Shown here in pieces: positions 44,051 through 53,238 of a stretch of DNA of 64,000 bases; within the stretch, counting starts at the first letter, position 1; each line of letters starts with the position of its first letter. The position numbers and the translations under genes were made by a program. Under the pieces are notes generated by a model. That model searched no databases and was not told where the DNA came from. It saw nothing but the letters and a program-made list of their open reading frames with translations. Origin of the DNA: Caulobacter sp. Lineage in GTDB: Bacteria > Pseudomonadota > Alphaproteobacteria > Caulobacterales > Caulobacteraceae. Location: contig JAHBYC010000011.1 in assembly GCA_019636175.1 (NCBI GenBank), positions 1 to 64,000 on the forward strand, in the 5' to 3' direction.

Positions 44051-46378
44051 TCAAGGAACCTCCCTCAGTACAGGGCCCCTCCCTGGCGTCTTGGGATCTC
44101 TGAGCACGTGCTCATCGAGCGCGTCGCGCAGCAGCTTCGCCTCTTCCTTGCGACGGTATTGACCATCCCCGAAGTCCATCAGGTTTCTATAGGCGTCTTC
44201 CCAATGACCGTGGGTGACCTGATCCCAGAAGACGGGCGCTTTCTTGGGGCCGCCATAGTTGAAGAAAACCGAAGCGATCACGGTCTGGGCCGCGCCGGGC
44301 AGCGACTGAAAGTCGCCGATTTTGGAATCTGCGTTGAAGGCCTTGATCAGGCGCCCGAGATCATAATCTCTGAAGGCCGCGTCCACCCGGTCAACTTCAT
44401 CTCGGCTAAGGGTCAATGGCCGTTCCGCGACAAGCCGCCTCGCGGCGTCGCCCCGGACATTGGCATAGGGCAGGAGCTTGTTCGTCAGGGCGCTATCCAG
44501 GCCCATGCTGCGAATTTCCCACGGCGCCTTTTGGCCTATGTCGGCGCCGTGACCAATTGTCGGCCCGCTCTTCCCGGGCATTGGGAAATAGAGAGAGGTT
44601 TTTGGAGACGTGCTACTGGATTCCCAAACGGCAATGCGATCCCAATCCACAGAACTTTTTATCTTCATATATGGGTAAAAGCCCTCGGGATAATCGTCAT
44701 TCATAAGACGATATTTTTCAGATTCTCGGATCTTGATTTCCTTACTTGATCGTTGGCCAAAGATCTCTTCGCCAACCTTGAGCCGGCGTTCCGTCGCCCT
44801 CTGAGCTTCAAGATCGGAGGCGTAGATCGGGTCATAGGCGCGGTACCCGGCCGCGGCATCATCGGGTCCGAGCGCCGGTCTGAAGAAGCGTCCCGTCCTG
44901 GGATCAACCTGCCAGCCATCATTTACCTCAACCTTGCCCAGGTCGAGATTCAGGGCTCGCGTTTGCCGGGGCAGTGGGGCGGGTCCGGGCGCTTGTCGCC
45001 CACGGCCAGTCCAGACAGGATCACCCTCGATGATCCGACGGAAAGCATCGGATCTCTCTTGCTGGGCGACGTACGCCACCTTTTCGGCAATGGGCTGGCC
45101 TGATCGGGCCAGCGACTGAAGCTGCTTCCAACGACCAACATCCCGTGGTGACAGCTTGCCGACCAGGCCTCCAAGATCGAGCGCGCAGAAGGATTCGATG
45201 TCACTGCTGGCGATCGATACCAACTCCCCCATCACCTCCGGATCCGACTCCCGCCAGGGCGCATCGAAGTGCGACTGCACCGCCGCCTTCTGCCGATCCG
45301 TCAGGTCCGCCCAGACCTCGCCGGGCAGATCGGTCCAGGCGGTGACGCCGGAGTCAGCCGACAGATAGGGCGCGACCCCGTCCCAGGCAGCATCCTCATC
45401 GGCTTCGCGGATGCGTCTCGCCGTACGCCAGGCGCCGATAGCCGCGCCGCGATAGGCGGCGGCCGGCAGCGGATCGTCGCCGGCCGCGACCCGGCTACGT
45501 TCCAGCAGCCCGTCCAGGTCGTCCGCAACCGTCGCGCTCGCCCCGGCCAGGTCGCCGACTACCTTGGCCGCTTCCCGGCGAACACGTTCGGCCTCGATGG
45601 CGCCAGCCAGGGCTTTGCGCGCCGTCTCCGGCAACACCCCGCCCTGCCGATCAAGTAACGCGGCGGCCGCCTCGGGATCGCTGGCGATTTGCTGGGCCAC
45701 ACGCCGACCCTCGGTCTCCGCCAGCAGCTGCCGCTGGCCGTCGCGAACCTGATCCTGGTCATGGCCCACCGCACGCAATCTCGCCCCCCGCTGCGCCACC
45801 GCGGACGCCAGAGCCATGCGACCCAGCCCCTCGTCGAGATCGGCCTGCCGCAGATAATCCTCCACCCCCTGGGCCTCGAGGCGCGCCGAAGCTTCGATGG
45901 CGCGTGCGTCGAGCGCGCGGGCGGTGCGGGCCGAGGCCTCGGCGATCAACCTGTCTTGCCGTTGCGCGATTTCCGCCTCGAAAAGGGGCCGGACAGCCCC
46001 GTTCAGACCCTGACCCACCTTCTGGCCAAGCGCCTGTAGCCCCGTCGCCACCGATTCCAGGGACGACCCGCCTTGTTCTGGATCAGCCTCGGCTTCGCGC
46101 ATCAGGGCCGCAGCCTGATCACCCCAGTTGGCCAACGCCTCCTGTGCGTCAACCAGACTTCGCCCCCCCGCCGCGCCGCTTCCACCGACCGAGCCGGCGC
46201 CGGCGGGGCCCCCCTTGCCGAACAATCCGGACACGGAACCGACTATGGAGCTGACCGCGCCCAGGGCCTGGCTGGCGTCACGCAGGTCCTCGCCTGCGGT
46301 CCGCCCAAAGGCGCTGCTGTACTGCAGGCCGCCCAGCGGAACCTGGGTCCTCTGGCGATAGCGTGGAATGGTCACCAT
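44051..46378 (-). CDS. Internal virion-like protein with C-terminal pesticin/T4-type muramidase
   Basis: The 775-aa protein has a long alanine-rich helical body, as in podovirus internal virion proteins. A C-terminal lysozyme-type domain (about 575-760) holds AVWESSSTSP with a likely catalytic glutamate near 583, and PTIGHGADIGQ near 603, which matches the pesticin/T4-type TIGxG motif. It probably enters the cell wall during DNA injection and cuts peptidoglycan. In T7 the enzyme domain is an N-terminal lytic transglycosylase, so this layout differs. The ATG at 46378 was preferred to an upstream in-frame start at 46393. Confidence 0.75.
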   Translation of the reverse strand: MVTIPRYRQRTQVPLGGLQYSSAFGRTAGEDLRDASQALGAVSSIVGSVSGLFGKGGPAGAGSVGGSGAAGGRSLVDAQEALANWGDQAAALMREAEADPEQGGSSLESVATGLQALGQKVGQGLNGAVRPLFEAEIAQRQDRLIAEASARTARALDARAIEASARLEAQGVEDYLRQADLDEGLGRMALASAVAQRGARLRAVGHDQDQVRDGQRQLLAETEGRRVAQQIASDPEAAAALLDRQGGVLPETARKALAGAIEAERVRREAAKVVGDLAGASATVADDLDGLLERSRVAAGDDPLPAAAYRGAAIGAWRTARRIREADEDAAWDGVAPYLSADSGVTAWTDLPGEVWADLTDRQKAAVQSHFDAPWRESDPEVMGELVSIASSDIESFCALDLGGLVGKLSPRDVGRWKQLQSLARSGQPIAEKVAYVAQQERSDAFRRIIEGDPVWTGRGRQAPGPAPLPRQTRALNLDLGKVEVNDGWQVDPRTGRFFRPALGPDDAAAGYRAYDPIYASDLEAQRATERRLKVGEEIFGQRSSKEIKIRESEKYRLMNDDYPEGFYPYMKIKSSVDWDRIAVWESSSTSPKTSLYFPMPGKSGPTIGHGADIGQKAPWEIRSMGLDSALTNKLLPYANVRGDAARRLVAERPLTLSRDEVDRVDAAFRDYDLGRLIKAFNADSKIGDFQSLPGAAQTVIASVFFNYGGPKKAPVFWDQVTHGHWEDAYRNLMDFGDGQYRRKEEAKLLRDALDEHVLRDPKTPGRGPVLREVP

Positions 46379-46446
46379 GATTTCACCACGCAATCCGGCT
46401 GTCTTTGATCGCCATTCCGAATGGGAGGCTTATTGTTGATCGGCAT

Positions 46447-46929
46447 CTACCAACCCCTTCCCTGATTGGATCCCGGAGCGCCCCAATTGCCGGCGTATCC
46501 CCAGTTGAAGTGAGACAGCCGACCCAGGCCGCGCTTGCCGAATATGCGCTGCACACCGCTGACCTGTTCGGCTCCAAGGAGGTCGGCCTGGTTGTCATAT
46601 TCGGCCATCTTCAGCCGACCCTCGTAGCGCAGGTTCAGGGCGTCCAGCTCGGCAAGGGCGGCGTCCTGCGCCATCAGCAAGCGGTTGGCGCCGCCATCAC
46701 CCACGCCGCTTTCCGCTATGGCCGCGCGTTGGGCGCCCAGCGTCTCGCGGGACTCCCGTCGCAACGCCACTTCCCGCGCTGCGGCCTGATCGCCGACCGT
46801 GCGGGCGTTCTCCCGCGCCGCCAGGGCGCCATAGCCTCGCTGCGCCGCGCTGGCCTGGCCATCTGCGACGTTGCCGGCCACGCCGGTCACCGCGCTGGCG
46901 ATATTGAGAATGGTTCCGGCCCAGGCCAT
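46447..46929 (-). CDS. Internal virion-like protein (gp14 position)
   Basis: The 160-aa protein starts MAWAGTILNIASAVTGVAGN after GGGAG. It has a hydrophobic N-terminal helix, then an alanine/arginine-rich helix (ALAARENARTVGDQAAAREVALRRES). The MLNIAS-type start and the position before the large internal virion protein fit T7 gp14-like membrane channel proteins. It overlaps the preceding gene by 43 bases. Function inferred from position and amphipathic pattern. Confidence 0.6.
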   Translation of the reverse strand: MAWAGTILNIASAVTGVAGNVADGQASAAQRGYGALAARENARTVGDQAAAREVALRRESRETLGAQRAAIAESGVGDGGANRLLMAQDAALAELDALNLRYEGRLKMAEYDNQADLLGAEQVSGVQRIFGKRGLGRLSHFNWGYAGNWGAPGSNQGRGW

Positions 46930-47378
46930 TGAACGGTCTCCCTTTGATTGATGATCGCCCACCGCTCGGCGTCGCTGCCGTCGTCGCAATAGGCCTGCAT
47001 GACGCCCTCTGACTGAAAGCCCAGCATCTCCGCCCAGCGCTGGGCGGGGGCGAAGGCGTTGGCCGTCACCGCCTCAATCCGGCGAAACGGCGCGGTCTGG
47101 AAATATCGGCGAACGATTCTTGTCGCGGCCAGCATCGCCGGTCCCGCGTCCCTGGCGATCAGGGCCCACGCCTCGCCGCGGCCCGAGCCTCGGTCAATCA
47201 CCCCGCCGCAACCGACCACCTGGCCGCCCCGGATCAGTGTCCAGGCCGACCCGCCGGCCTCCAGCGCGGATGTCGCCTCCGGCCCAACCCGTCCCCGCCA
47301 GGCGGCCTGGGCCGGCTGCAGGGTCAGGGCATCAAGATGAGCCGCGCGAAACGCCGCCACCTCCAGCCTAGCCCTCAT
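46887..47378 (-). CDS. GNAT-like small virion protein (gp13 position)
   Basis: The 163-aa protein has a GNAT-like core (AWTLIRGGQVVGCGGVID, then AEMLGFQSEGVMQAYC), like several podovirus internal virion A proteins. It overlaps the tail tubular B gene by 11 bases and the next gene by 43. The protein could still be enzymatic, but the A-site acyl-CoA loop is not clear. Call from fold pattern and position. Confidence 0.6.
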   Translation of the reverse strand: MRARLEVAAFRAAHLDALTLQPAQAAWRGRVGPEATSALEAGGSAWTLIRGGQVVGCGGVIDRGSGRGEAWALIARDAGPAMLAATRIVRRYFQTAPFRRIEAVTANAFAPAQRWAEMLGFQSEGVMQAYCDDGSDAERWAIINQRETVQWPGPEPFSISPAR

Positions 47379-49764
47379 AGGTGACCAGCTCCGGGTACAG
47401 GCCGATCAGGGTGAAGGGAAAGCCGTCTTCCCCCTCCAATGCGATCGTGGCCGCGCCGTCGCAGTCGCCGGGAAAGCTCAACATCACATCGCCGGTGGTC
47501 AGGGGCGGCGGACCATCCATGATGTCGGCAGGCCCGCGATGCTGCAGAGGATCGGTTCGCCCGATCGCGGGTCCGAAACGACCGCCCAGACTGTCCAGCA
47601 GGCGTGCGGTCAGCCGATGGATCCGCTTCTGGCGGCCTTGCGCGGTCCCCGCCGCCGCCCCGGCCTCCAGCGGAGTCAGCACCGCTGCATAGGGCATGGC
47701 CAATCCAACGACAGCCCGGGTCGCGGGGGCCTGAAGGGTGATGGCGCCATCCTCGACAATCCGGTCCGGATGAGCCGCGCCGTCAGCCTTTACACAGACT
47801 ATGCGCCCCTCCAGATGCTCAAGCCCTGACAGCGCCGCGCTCGCCTCGCCTTGATAGCTCAGGGCGCTGGCCGCGTAGATGCTCAAAGCCTGGTCGTCGC
47901 CGGCCTCATACTCGGCCGCCAGCACCTCGACGTAGCGGCGCCACTGGCCGTCGATCAGTCGCCTGACGATCAGCCAGACATCGTCCCGCCGCCGCCCGGC
48001 TTCTTCCGGCGCCGGGATCACCGCCACCGCCTCGACCTCGCCGCCCAGGTCGTGCCGCCGCCAGGCGATGATCTGGTCCTCCTGCTGCAGGGTCACAGCC
48101 TCCAGCCCGCCTTCCGCCGTGACGCACCACAGGCTCTCATGCGGAGTCTGCTGCCAGGCCATGGCCATGACCGGTGCAATCAGACCGCGATGGCGATTGA
48201 GATCCAGGGCGGACGCACGGTCCTGTCCCGGCGCCATCAGCCGAAGCCGACGGCCCAGCCGCTCGACGAACACAACGCCGCCCCCGATCACCACCGGCTC
48301 GACGCCAGTGCCGCCCCACGCCGTCTCCGGATCCTGCTGGGTGTTGCCGGGCCCGTAGGCCTGGCTGTTGGTCTGGGCCTTCAGACTGTGTTCGCCGCCA
48401 TTGGTGCCGACAAACAGGACGGGTCCAACCGGCGTCGCCCATTCCACGGGATTGCCCTGACTGGACTGGATCGACAGCACGACCGCGCTGTCCGGCAGGA
48501 CCTCGCCATGGTCACGGGCCTCGAAGTTGGCGAAATCTCCGGCGACCGAATGCCAGACCTGCTGACCGCGAAACCAGGTCAGTCGCTCGCGAAAAAAGCA
48601 GACGTTGTCCGGCCACCCCGCGACCGCCGACCAAGCGCCGAAGGCCCAGCGATGGCTTGGCTGGCTGGCCAGCTCGTCGGGCAGGCGGGAGAGAACGATC
48701 CCGGTGGCCGATGTTCCGCTGGTCACGGCGGTCAGCCGCAGATGCCCATAGCCGGAATGCAGATACTCCCATTCCGCGCCGATCGAGCCGACAGCTCCGT
48801 CTCCCTTCTGTTCCTCGCCCGTGCCGTCCCAGTATTTGCCGCGTGTATGGACGGGCAGTTCCTCGCCGCAGATGGCGGGCTTGTCGCTGGTGTCCACCGG
48901 TCCAACCTGGGTGCAGCGATAGAAGCGGTAGTCGACCCTGCGATAGTCGCCGACATCGGTCGTGGTCCGCACCTGCCAGGCCTTCACATCGGCCCCGTCT
49001 TCCAGATCGATCTCCATCAACGCGCCGACATGGCCCGCCTCGAAGATCGCCGAACTGGCCGTCAGCGTAACGGTTCCGCCGACCGTCATGGTCCCCGACG
49101 CCGTCACCGTGACGGCCTCGTCCAGATTTTGGTCCAGAAACGGTCCGCCGCGCGGGGTGAAGGCTTCCAGCGTCCATTGCAGATTGGATCGCCGGGTCAG
49201 GGTCATCGGCGGGTGGCCGGCGCAGGCCAGATAGACGACGTCCCCCGATTGCTCCAAGCGAACGCCGAAGCTGCCATCGGCCCGGGTCAGGTCGTCGACC
49301 TGATAGGGACTGGCGATTTCATAGATCTCGCCTTCCAGCGCCCGCCAATAGCTGCTGTCGGGTGGGCTCTGATCGCTGTGGGCGGCGGCGCAGCTGTAGA
49401 TCACCCCGTCCAGCGCCGCGAGGTCCCCGGGCCTGTAGGCCGAGGCGTCCGACCACGCCGCGACCGGACCGGTGGTCAGCCGGCCCCGTCCGCGAAAGAA
49501 ACGGATATAGCCAGGCCCGAATTCCAGGATGAAGGCGTCGCCCTGACTGAACACGAAGGGAGCCAGCCAGCAGCGCCCGTCACTGTCCTTGACCGACCCG
49601 ACGAACACCGACCCCGCCGCCCGCTGAAGAGCCCCCTGCACCCGGGGGATCATGTTGTCACATCGGCTCAGGCCGGAACGCCAAAGCTCCAGGTCAGGCC
49701 GGCCGCCCAGCAGCGGCGACAGCAGCCCCGCGTTGAACGAGGTGATGGCGGGATTGGCTTTCAT
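47368..49764 (-). CDS. Tail tubular protein B-like (gp12-type) protein
   Basis: The 798-aa protein begins MKANPAITSFNAGLLSPLLGGRPDLELWRSGLSRCDNMIPRVQGALQRAAGSVFVG, the opening pattern of podovirus tail tubular protein B-like nozzle proteins. It continues with VWHSVAGDFANFEARD and ends with a beta-rich region. The length and position after tail tubular A fit. It forms the tail nozzle through which DNA passes. The stop lies in the start of the next gene. Confidence 0.8.
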   Translation of the reverse strand: MKANPAITSFNAGLLSPLLGGRPDLELWRSGLSRCDNMIPRVQGALQRAAGSVFVGSVKDSDGRCWLAPFVFSQGDAFILEFGPGYIRFFRGRGRLTTGPVAAWSDASAYRPGDLAALDGVIYSCAAAHSDQSPPDSSYWRALEGEIYEIASPYQVDDLTRADGSFGVRLEQSGDVVYLACAGHPPMTLTRRSNLQWTLEAFTPRGGPFLDQNLDEAVTVTASGTMTVGGTVTLTASSAIFEAGHVGALMEIDLEDGADVKAWQVRTTTDVGDYRRVDYRFYRCTQVGPVDTSDKPAICGEELPVHTRGKYWDGTGEEQKGDGAVGSIGAEWEYLHSGYGHLRLTAVTSGTSATGIVLSRLPDELASQPSHRWAFGAWSAVAGWPDNVCFFRERLTWFRGQQVWHSVAGDFANFEARDHGEVLPDSAVVLSIQSSQGNPVEWATPVGPVLFVGTNGGEHSLKAQTNSQAYGPGNTQQDPETAWGGTGVEPVVIGGGVVFVERLGRRLRLMAPGQDRASALDLNRHRGLIAPVMAMAWQQTPHESLWCVTAEGGLEAVTLQQEDQIIAWRRHDLGGEVEAVAVIPAPEEAGRRRDDVWLIVRRLIDGQWRRYVEVLAAEYEAGDDQALSIYAASALSYQGEASAALSGLEHLEGRIVCVKADGAAHPDRIVEDGAITLQAPATRAVVGLAMPYAAVLTPLEAGAAAGTAQGRQKRIHRLTARLLDSLGGRFGPAIGRTDPLQHRGPADIMDGPPPLTTGDVMLSFPGDCDGAATIALEGEDGFPFTLIGLYPELVTYEG

Positions 49765-49774
49765 CGGTCACTGC

Positions 49775-50359
49775 TCAGAATCTGGCCGACAGCCAGGCGC
49801 CGTCGATCGTGGTCTCGGGGGCCGCCTCGATGGCGTTGACGCGAAACGCCTCGCGCAGGCTCAGCTGGTAGTCGCGCAGCGCCGCCTCCCGCTTAGTGGA
49901 CGACTGGGTCAGCTTCTCGGCCAGTTCGGCGGCCAGGCGGCAGGCGACGGCCTCGGCGAACAGCGGGTCCCAGCCCGCGACGTCCTCGACGCGGCGGACG
50001 TATCGGATATCCAGCGGTGCGGCGGCGTCGGTCAGGATGCGGCCGCCTTCCAGGGCATAGACGGGACTGCCGCTGTCAGGGTCGAAAGCGACGCCGCCGA
50101 CCTCGGCCAGCCTCAGGCAATCTGCGGGCATCGGAAATTGCCGCTGATAGCCAAAGGCCGGCGCTGTCGCCTCGGCGCTGAGGCGGGCCCGCGCCATGGC
50201 GAAATGCCAGCGATTGGCCCGAAGGCAAAGATCGCGGATGTCGTCGAACCGGCTCTTCAGCCAGCGCGCCCGATCATCCGGATCGTCGAAAGACAGCACC
50301 GCGCCCTGGCCCAGCTTGCCGAGGGCGGCGTTGCCGATAGCGGTCCGGGACGCGGCCAT
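49775..50359 (-). CDS. Tail tubular protein A-like (gp11-type) protein
   Basis: The 194-aa protein has AIGNAALGKLGQGAVLSFDDPDDRARWLKSRFDDIRDLCLRANRWHFAMARA, typical of podovirus tail tubular A (gatekeeper/adaptor) proteins. Its length is usual. It precedes the tubular B gene with a 10-base gap. It connects portal to nozzle in the assembled particle. Confidence 0.8.
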   Translation of the reverse strand: MAASRTAIGNAALGKLGQGAVLSFDDPDDRARWLKSRFDDIRDLCLRANRWHFAMARARLSAEATAPAFGYQRQFPMPADCLRLAEVGGVAFDPDSGSPVYALEGGRILTDAAAPLDIRYVRRVEDVAGWDPLFAEAVACRLAAELAEKLTQSSTKREAALRDYQLSLREAFRVNAIEAAPETTIDGAWLSARF

Positions 50360-50363
50360 GGGC

Positions 50364-50870
50364 CTAGTAGCCGCCGGTGAAGCGCACGCGCAGGCTGACC
50401 GTCCCCGCGGCGGTTCCCACCGTGTCGGCGGTGAAGGCCAGGTCGTAGTCGATCTGCGGGTCGGCGCTCAGGCCCAACAGCTCCCACAGGCGCTTCTCGA
50501 TCTTGTCGTGGTTCGACGCGGACGCCTCATAGGTGACATCGGTTCCTCCGACGGCGGAGGAAAAGTCCAGGGCCGAGGCGAACAGGTCGTCATCGACCGC
50601 CGCCCCGCCGTCGTCGGCCGTGCGGTACAGGCCCAGATCGAAAGCCGCGCCGCCGGTGATGGCGTCGCTCCACACCCGGATCTGGCTGACACGGTCGGAG
50701 CTGCGGAGCCGCGCCATGCGGTAGACCGAGCCATTGTCATCAGCGGCGGCGATTTCGACCGTGCCGACGGCCTCGAACAACGGCCCCCGCACCAGATGGG
50801 CCGGGCTGGGCACCCGGGGACTGGCGTCCCGATTGGCGATGGCGGTGGATTTGCTGTTGGCGATAGCCAT
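50364..50870 (-). CDS. Hypothetical virion protein between capsid and tail genes
   Basis: The 168-aa protein is beta-rich and has no recognised family. VYRMARLRSSDRVSQIRVWSDAI and DPQIDYDLAFTADT stand out. It starts MAIANSKSTAIANRD and ends FTGGY. It stands 4 bases before the tail tubular A gene and after a MITE-like repeat that follows the capsid. A head-completion or decoration role is possible by position only. Confidence 0.6.
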   Translation of the reverse strand: MAIANSKSTAIANRDASPRVPSPAHLVRGPLFEAVGTVEIAAADDNGSVYRMARLRSSDRVSQIRVWSDAITGGAAFDLGLYRTADDGGAAVDDDLFASALDFSSAVGGTDVTYEASASNHDKIEKRLWELLGLSADPQIDYDLAFTADTVGTAAGTVSLRVRFTGGY

Positions 50871-50893
50871 GAAAAATATCCTCTGATTTTGTT

Positions 50894-51070
50894 CCTTCTC
50901 CCGCTCGTCGGGAGAAGGTGGCCCCGCAGCGCGGGGTCGGATGAGGGCAGCGCCGGCGGATCAGGACGCGCGCGTTCTGGCGCACTCAGCGCTGTCACAA
51001 ACCTTCACAGGTCGGCGCTGCCCTCATCCGTCGGCTACGCCGAGTGAGTTTCTCCCGATGATCGGGAGAA
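50894..51070. repeat. MITE-like mirrored palindromic element in the phage operon
   Basis: The ends form hairpins: CCTTCTCCCG/CGGGAGAAGG at 50894-50918 and TTCTCCCGAT/ATCGGGAGAA at 51050-51070. Inside, the perfect 18-bp arms CGGATGAGGGCAGCGCCG (50938-50955) and CGGCGCTGCCCTCATCCG (51013-51030) mirror each other. This is the look of a host intergenic repeat. It fills most of the 213-base gap after capsid and is not expected in an actively spreading phage genome. Confidence 0.75.
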
Positions 51071-51083
51071 GGATCCCCCAGAC

Positions 51084-51956
51084 TCAGCTCTCGGCGCAGA
51101 GCACCTCGACGACCTTCTTTTCCTCTGTGCGGGTGGCGCCGATGGTCACCGAGCCGGTCACTTCCATCGGATTGCCCTCCAGGTCGCGGCGGGGGCCGAT
51201 GTCGGTGGCCACGTCCGACCAGATCCCCAGATGCATGCCGCTCTTGGCGTAGATCGGCACCCGGCGGTTGGCGCCCGACAGCGTCAGCCGTTCGCAATGA
51301 ACGAACTCGATGCCCAGGAAGCGGGTGATGATCCCTTCCTTCAGAACCGGCCGGTCGCCGCCGTTGAAGTCGGCGCTGGTGATCTCGATCTCGCCCAGCA
51401 GGGCGTCGTGCTGCACCGAATTGACCACACAGAGGATCGGGTCATTGGCCAGGTCGACCTCGTTGGCCATCAGGATCTTCTTGGCCGCCCGCAGCTTTTC
51501 GAACGTCAGGCCGACGCCCCCGGCGGCGACCTGCTGGCTGGCGGGAAAGGCGGTCGTGGTCCCGCCCTGCTTGCCGGTGCGGGCGTCGGCGAAGAAGGCG
51601 CGGATGATCTCGTCGTCGATGCGCCGACCGAGGCTGGAAGTGCAGGCCTGGACCAGCGGGTTCTGCGGATCGGACGCGGTCTGCAGCAGGTCGATGTTGT
51701 CGATGATGTCGCTCCAGTCGAAGAAGCGCGGATAAGCCCAGCGACGGTCGAGCGGCGTGTTGGCGCTCTCCTTGGGCGTGGCCCGGCCCGTGCGCTCGCG
51801 CGCTTCAGTGACGCCGTACTGGTCGACGGGGGAGGCGCCCTCGCCCTTGTGCATGCCGACCATCACGTGGTTGCGCAGCTTGCTTCCGCGCTGTTGCAGA
51901 AGCAGGCTCGCCGTCTTGGCGAACTCGATGCGGTAGTTGGCGGACAGGTCCGTCAT
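51084..51956 (-). CDS. Major capsid protein
   Basis: The 290-aa protein begins MTDLSANYRIEFAKTASLLLQQRGSKLRNHV and has RRWAYPRFFDWSDIIDNIDLLQTASDPQNPLVQACTSSLGR, recalling podovirus coat proteins of the BPP-1-like type. It follows the scaffold gene with promoter-like motif C in the gap, so it may be more strongly transcribed. The C-terminal half is beta-rich. The length is at the lower end of HK97-fold capsids. Confidence 0.75.
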   Translation of the reverse strand: MTDLSANYRIEFAKTASLLLQQRGSKLRNHVMVGMHKGEGASPVDQYGVTEARERTGRATPKESANTPLDRRWAYPRFFDWSDIIDNIDLLQTASDPQNPLVQACTSSLGRRIDDEIIRAFFADARTGKQGGTTTAFPASQQVAAGGVGLTFEKLRAAKKILMANEVDLANDPILCVVNSVQHDALLGEIEITSADFNGGDRPVLKEGIITRFLGIEFVHCERLTLSGANRRVPIYAKSGMHLGIWSDVATDIGPRRDLEGNPMEVTGSVTIGATRTEEKKVVEVLCAES

Positions 51957-52057
51957 GGACGTGGATCTCCGATGGGTTTTGTGAATGAACCGATCGGCTT
52001 ATCCGCGACGACGCGGGTCCGTTTGCCGCGATCGCGGCCGAGTATTGACAGGGAGCG

Positions 52058-52087
52058 CCTTATCGAAGCGGCCTCCCATTTTACCAG
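52058..52087 (-). promoter_or_regulatory. Phage-type promoter-like motif C, upstream of capsid
   Basis: On the minus strand: GTAAAATGGGAGGC, then CGCTTCGATAAGG. The second half is identical to motifs A and B while the first half has diverged (GTAAAAT for GTGGGATAAT). It lies 102 bases before the capsid start. Confidence 0.6.
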
Positions 52088-52112
52088 ATTCAGGGCGCGA
52101 TGACGTTTGAGC

Positions 52113-52970
52113 CTATCCCCCCGCGATCTTCGTCAGTCGCGACCATTCCGCCTTTTCATCGGCGCCGCCGGCCATCCAGCGGGCCTGCCATGCCTGGTCG
52201 CGACGCAGGGAGGCGATGCGGCTCTCGGCCTGCTCGCGGCTCATGCCAAAGCCGCCTCGGCCCTCGCCCTCGATGAAGCGGTCCTCGCCAAGCGCCTGGC
52301 CGATGCGGGCGAAGACCTCGACGGTCCGCCGGGTGCCGAGACCGGCCTCGATCGCCGCCATCTCCTGGCGGTCCAGTCCGAAAGACAGCGCCCCGCGCCG
52401 GAACTGCTCGGTGTTCTCGGCGAACTTCGGCCCCCAGTCTCGCTGCAGGTCGATCCAGTCGGACCGGCTTTGCGCCTCAAACGCCGCCTCTTCCGCGCTC
52501 GCCCGTTCCGCCACATAGGCGTTCCATTTCTCGGCCAGCACGCCGGCCCGGCCCTTGCCGACTCCGGCCTCATGCAGCCATTCAGCCGCCTGCCGGCTGA
52601 AATCCGCATCGGCCCCGGCCAGTTCGCCAAAGCCATAGTCCTCGGCGCTCTGCGGCCGGCCGAGCGCGGTGAACACCCGCTCATAGCCCTCGGCGTCGTC
52701 ATCGCCGGTCGGCAGCATCACCCGACGACTGTCGCTGGACATCATCCGCTCAAGCGAGGCGAAGCTGGCCCCCAGGGCCTGAACGTCCTTGAAGCCCTTG
52801 CGGGCCATATAGCCGCGCGTTTCCTCGTCGCTGAAATGATCCAGGAAGGCGATGGGGCCTCCCCCGGGGCCCGCTTCAGCCTCGGGACTGACCGGAGGCC
52901 TGCCCTCTTCCGGCTGGTCCAGCACCCTTTCGATCGACAGCCCTTGGTCACTCATCCCGGCGTCACTCAT
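52113..52970 (-). CDS. Capsid assembly scaffolding protein
   Basis: The 285-aa protein is acidic and helical, as scaffolds are. The central TGDDDAEGYERVFTALGRPQSAEDYGF closely follows the pattern of T7-like scaffold proteins (ALGRPESPDDY). It overlaps the Bbp19-like gene by 8 bases and precedes the capsid gene. The likely role is to guide prohead assembly and then leave. A second ATG at 52955 is possible. Confidence 0.75.
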   Translation of the reverse strand: MSDAGMSDQGLSIERVLDQPEEGRPPVSPEAEAGPGGGPIAFLDHFSDEETRGYMARKGFKDVQALGASFASLERMMSSDSRRVMLPTGDDDAEGYERVFTALGRPQSAEDYGFGELAGADADFSRQAAEWLHEAGVGKGRAGVLAEKWNAYVAERASAEEAAFEAQSRSDWIDLQRDWGPKFAENTEQFRRGALSFGLDRQEMAAIEAGLGTRRTVEVFARIGQALGEDRFIEGEGRGGFGMSREQAESRIASLRRDQAWQARWMAGGADEKAEWSRLTKIAGG

Positions 52971-53238
52971 CCACGACCTCTTCCTTCAGGTTGAACAGGG
53001 CCCGGTCGTCGATGGCGACCATGGCGCGTATGCGGTTGAACACTTCCTGCCGGCCGATCAGCCGCATCGAGGCCAGCGGGTCCACCGCGCCGTCGGGGCT
53101 TCGCGCCACGGGCGCTTCGGGAACCATGCAGAACCGCTTCAGATCGGCCAACACCGCCCTCGCCTCGCCGCCCGAGGTTTCCGCAAACAGGCTCTGATAG
53201 GCCCGCTTGCGGCGCAGCAGCGGATGCAGCGGGCTCAT
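52963..53238 (-). CDS. Bbp19-like phage protein
   Basis: The 91-aa protein has RRKRAYQSLFAETSGGEARAVLADLKRFCMVPEAP and GRQEVFNRIRAMVAIDD, the pattern of Bbp19, a small protein next to the portal in Bordetella phage BPP-1-like podoviruses. It is coupled by ATGA to the portal stop and by an overlap to the scaffold. The molecular role of the family is unknown. Confidence 0.7.
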   Translation of the reverse strand: MSPLHPLLRRKRAYQSLFAETSGGEARAVLADLKRFCMVPEAPVARSPDGAVDPLASMRLIGRQEVFNRIRAMVAIDDRALFNLKEEVVDE

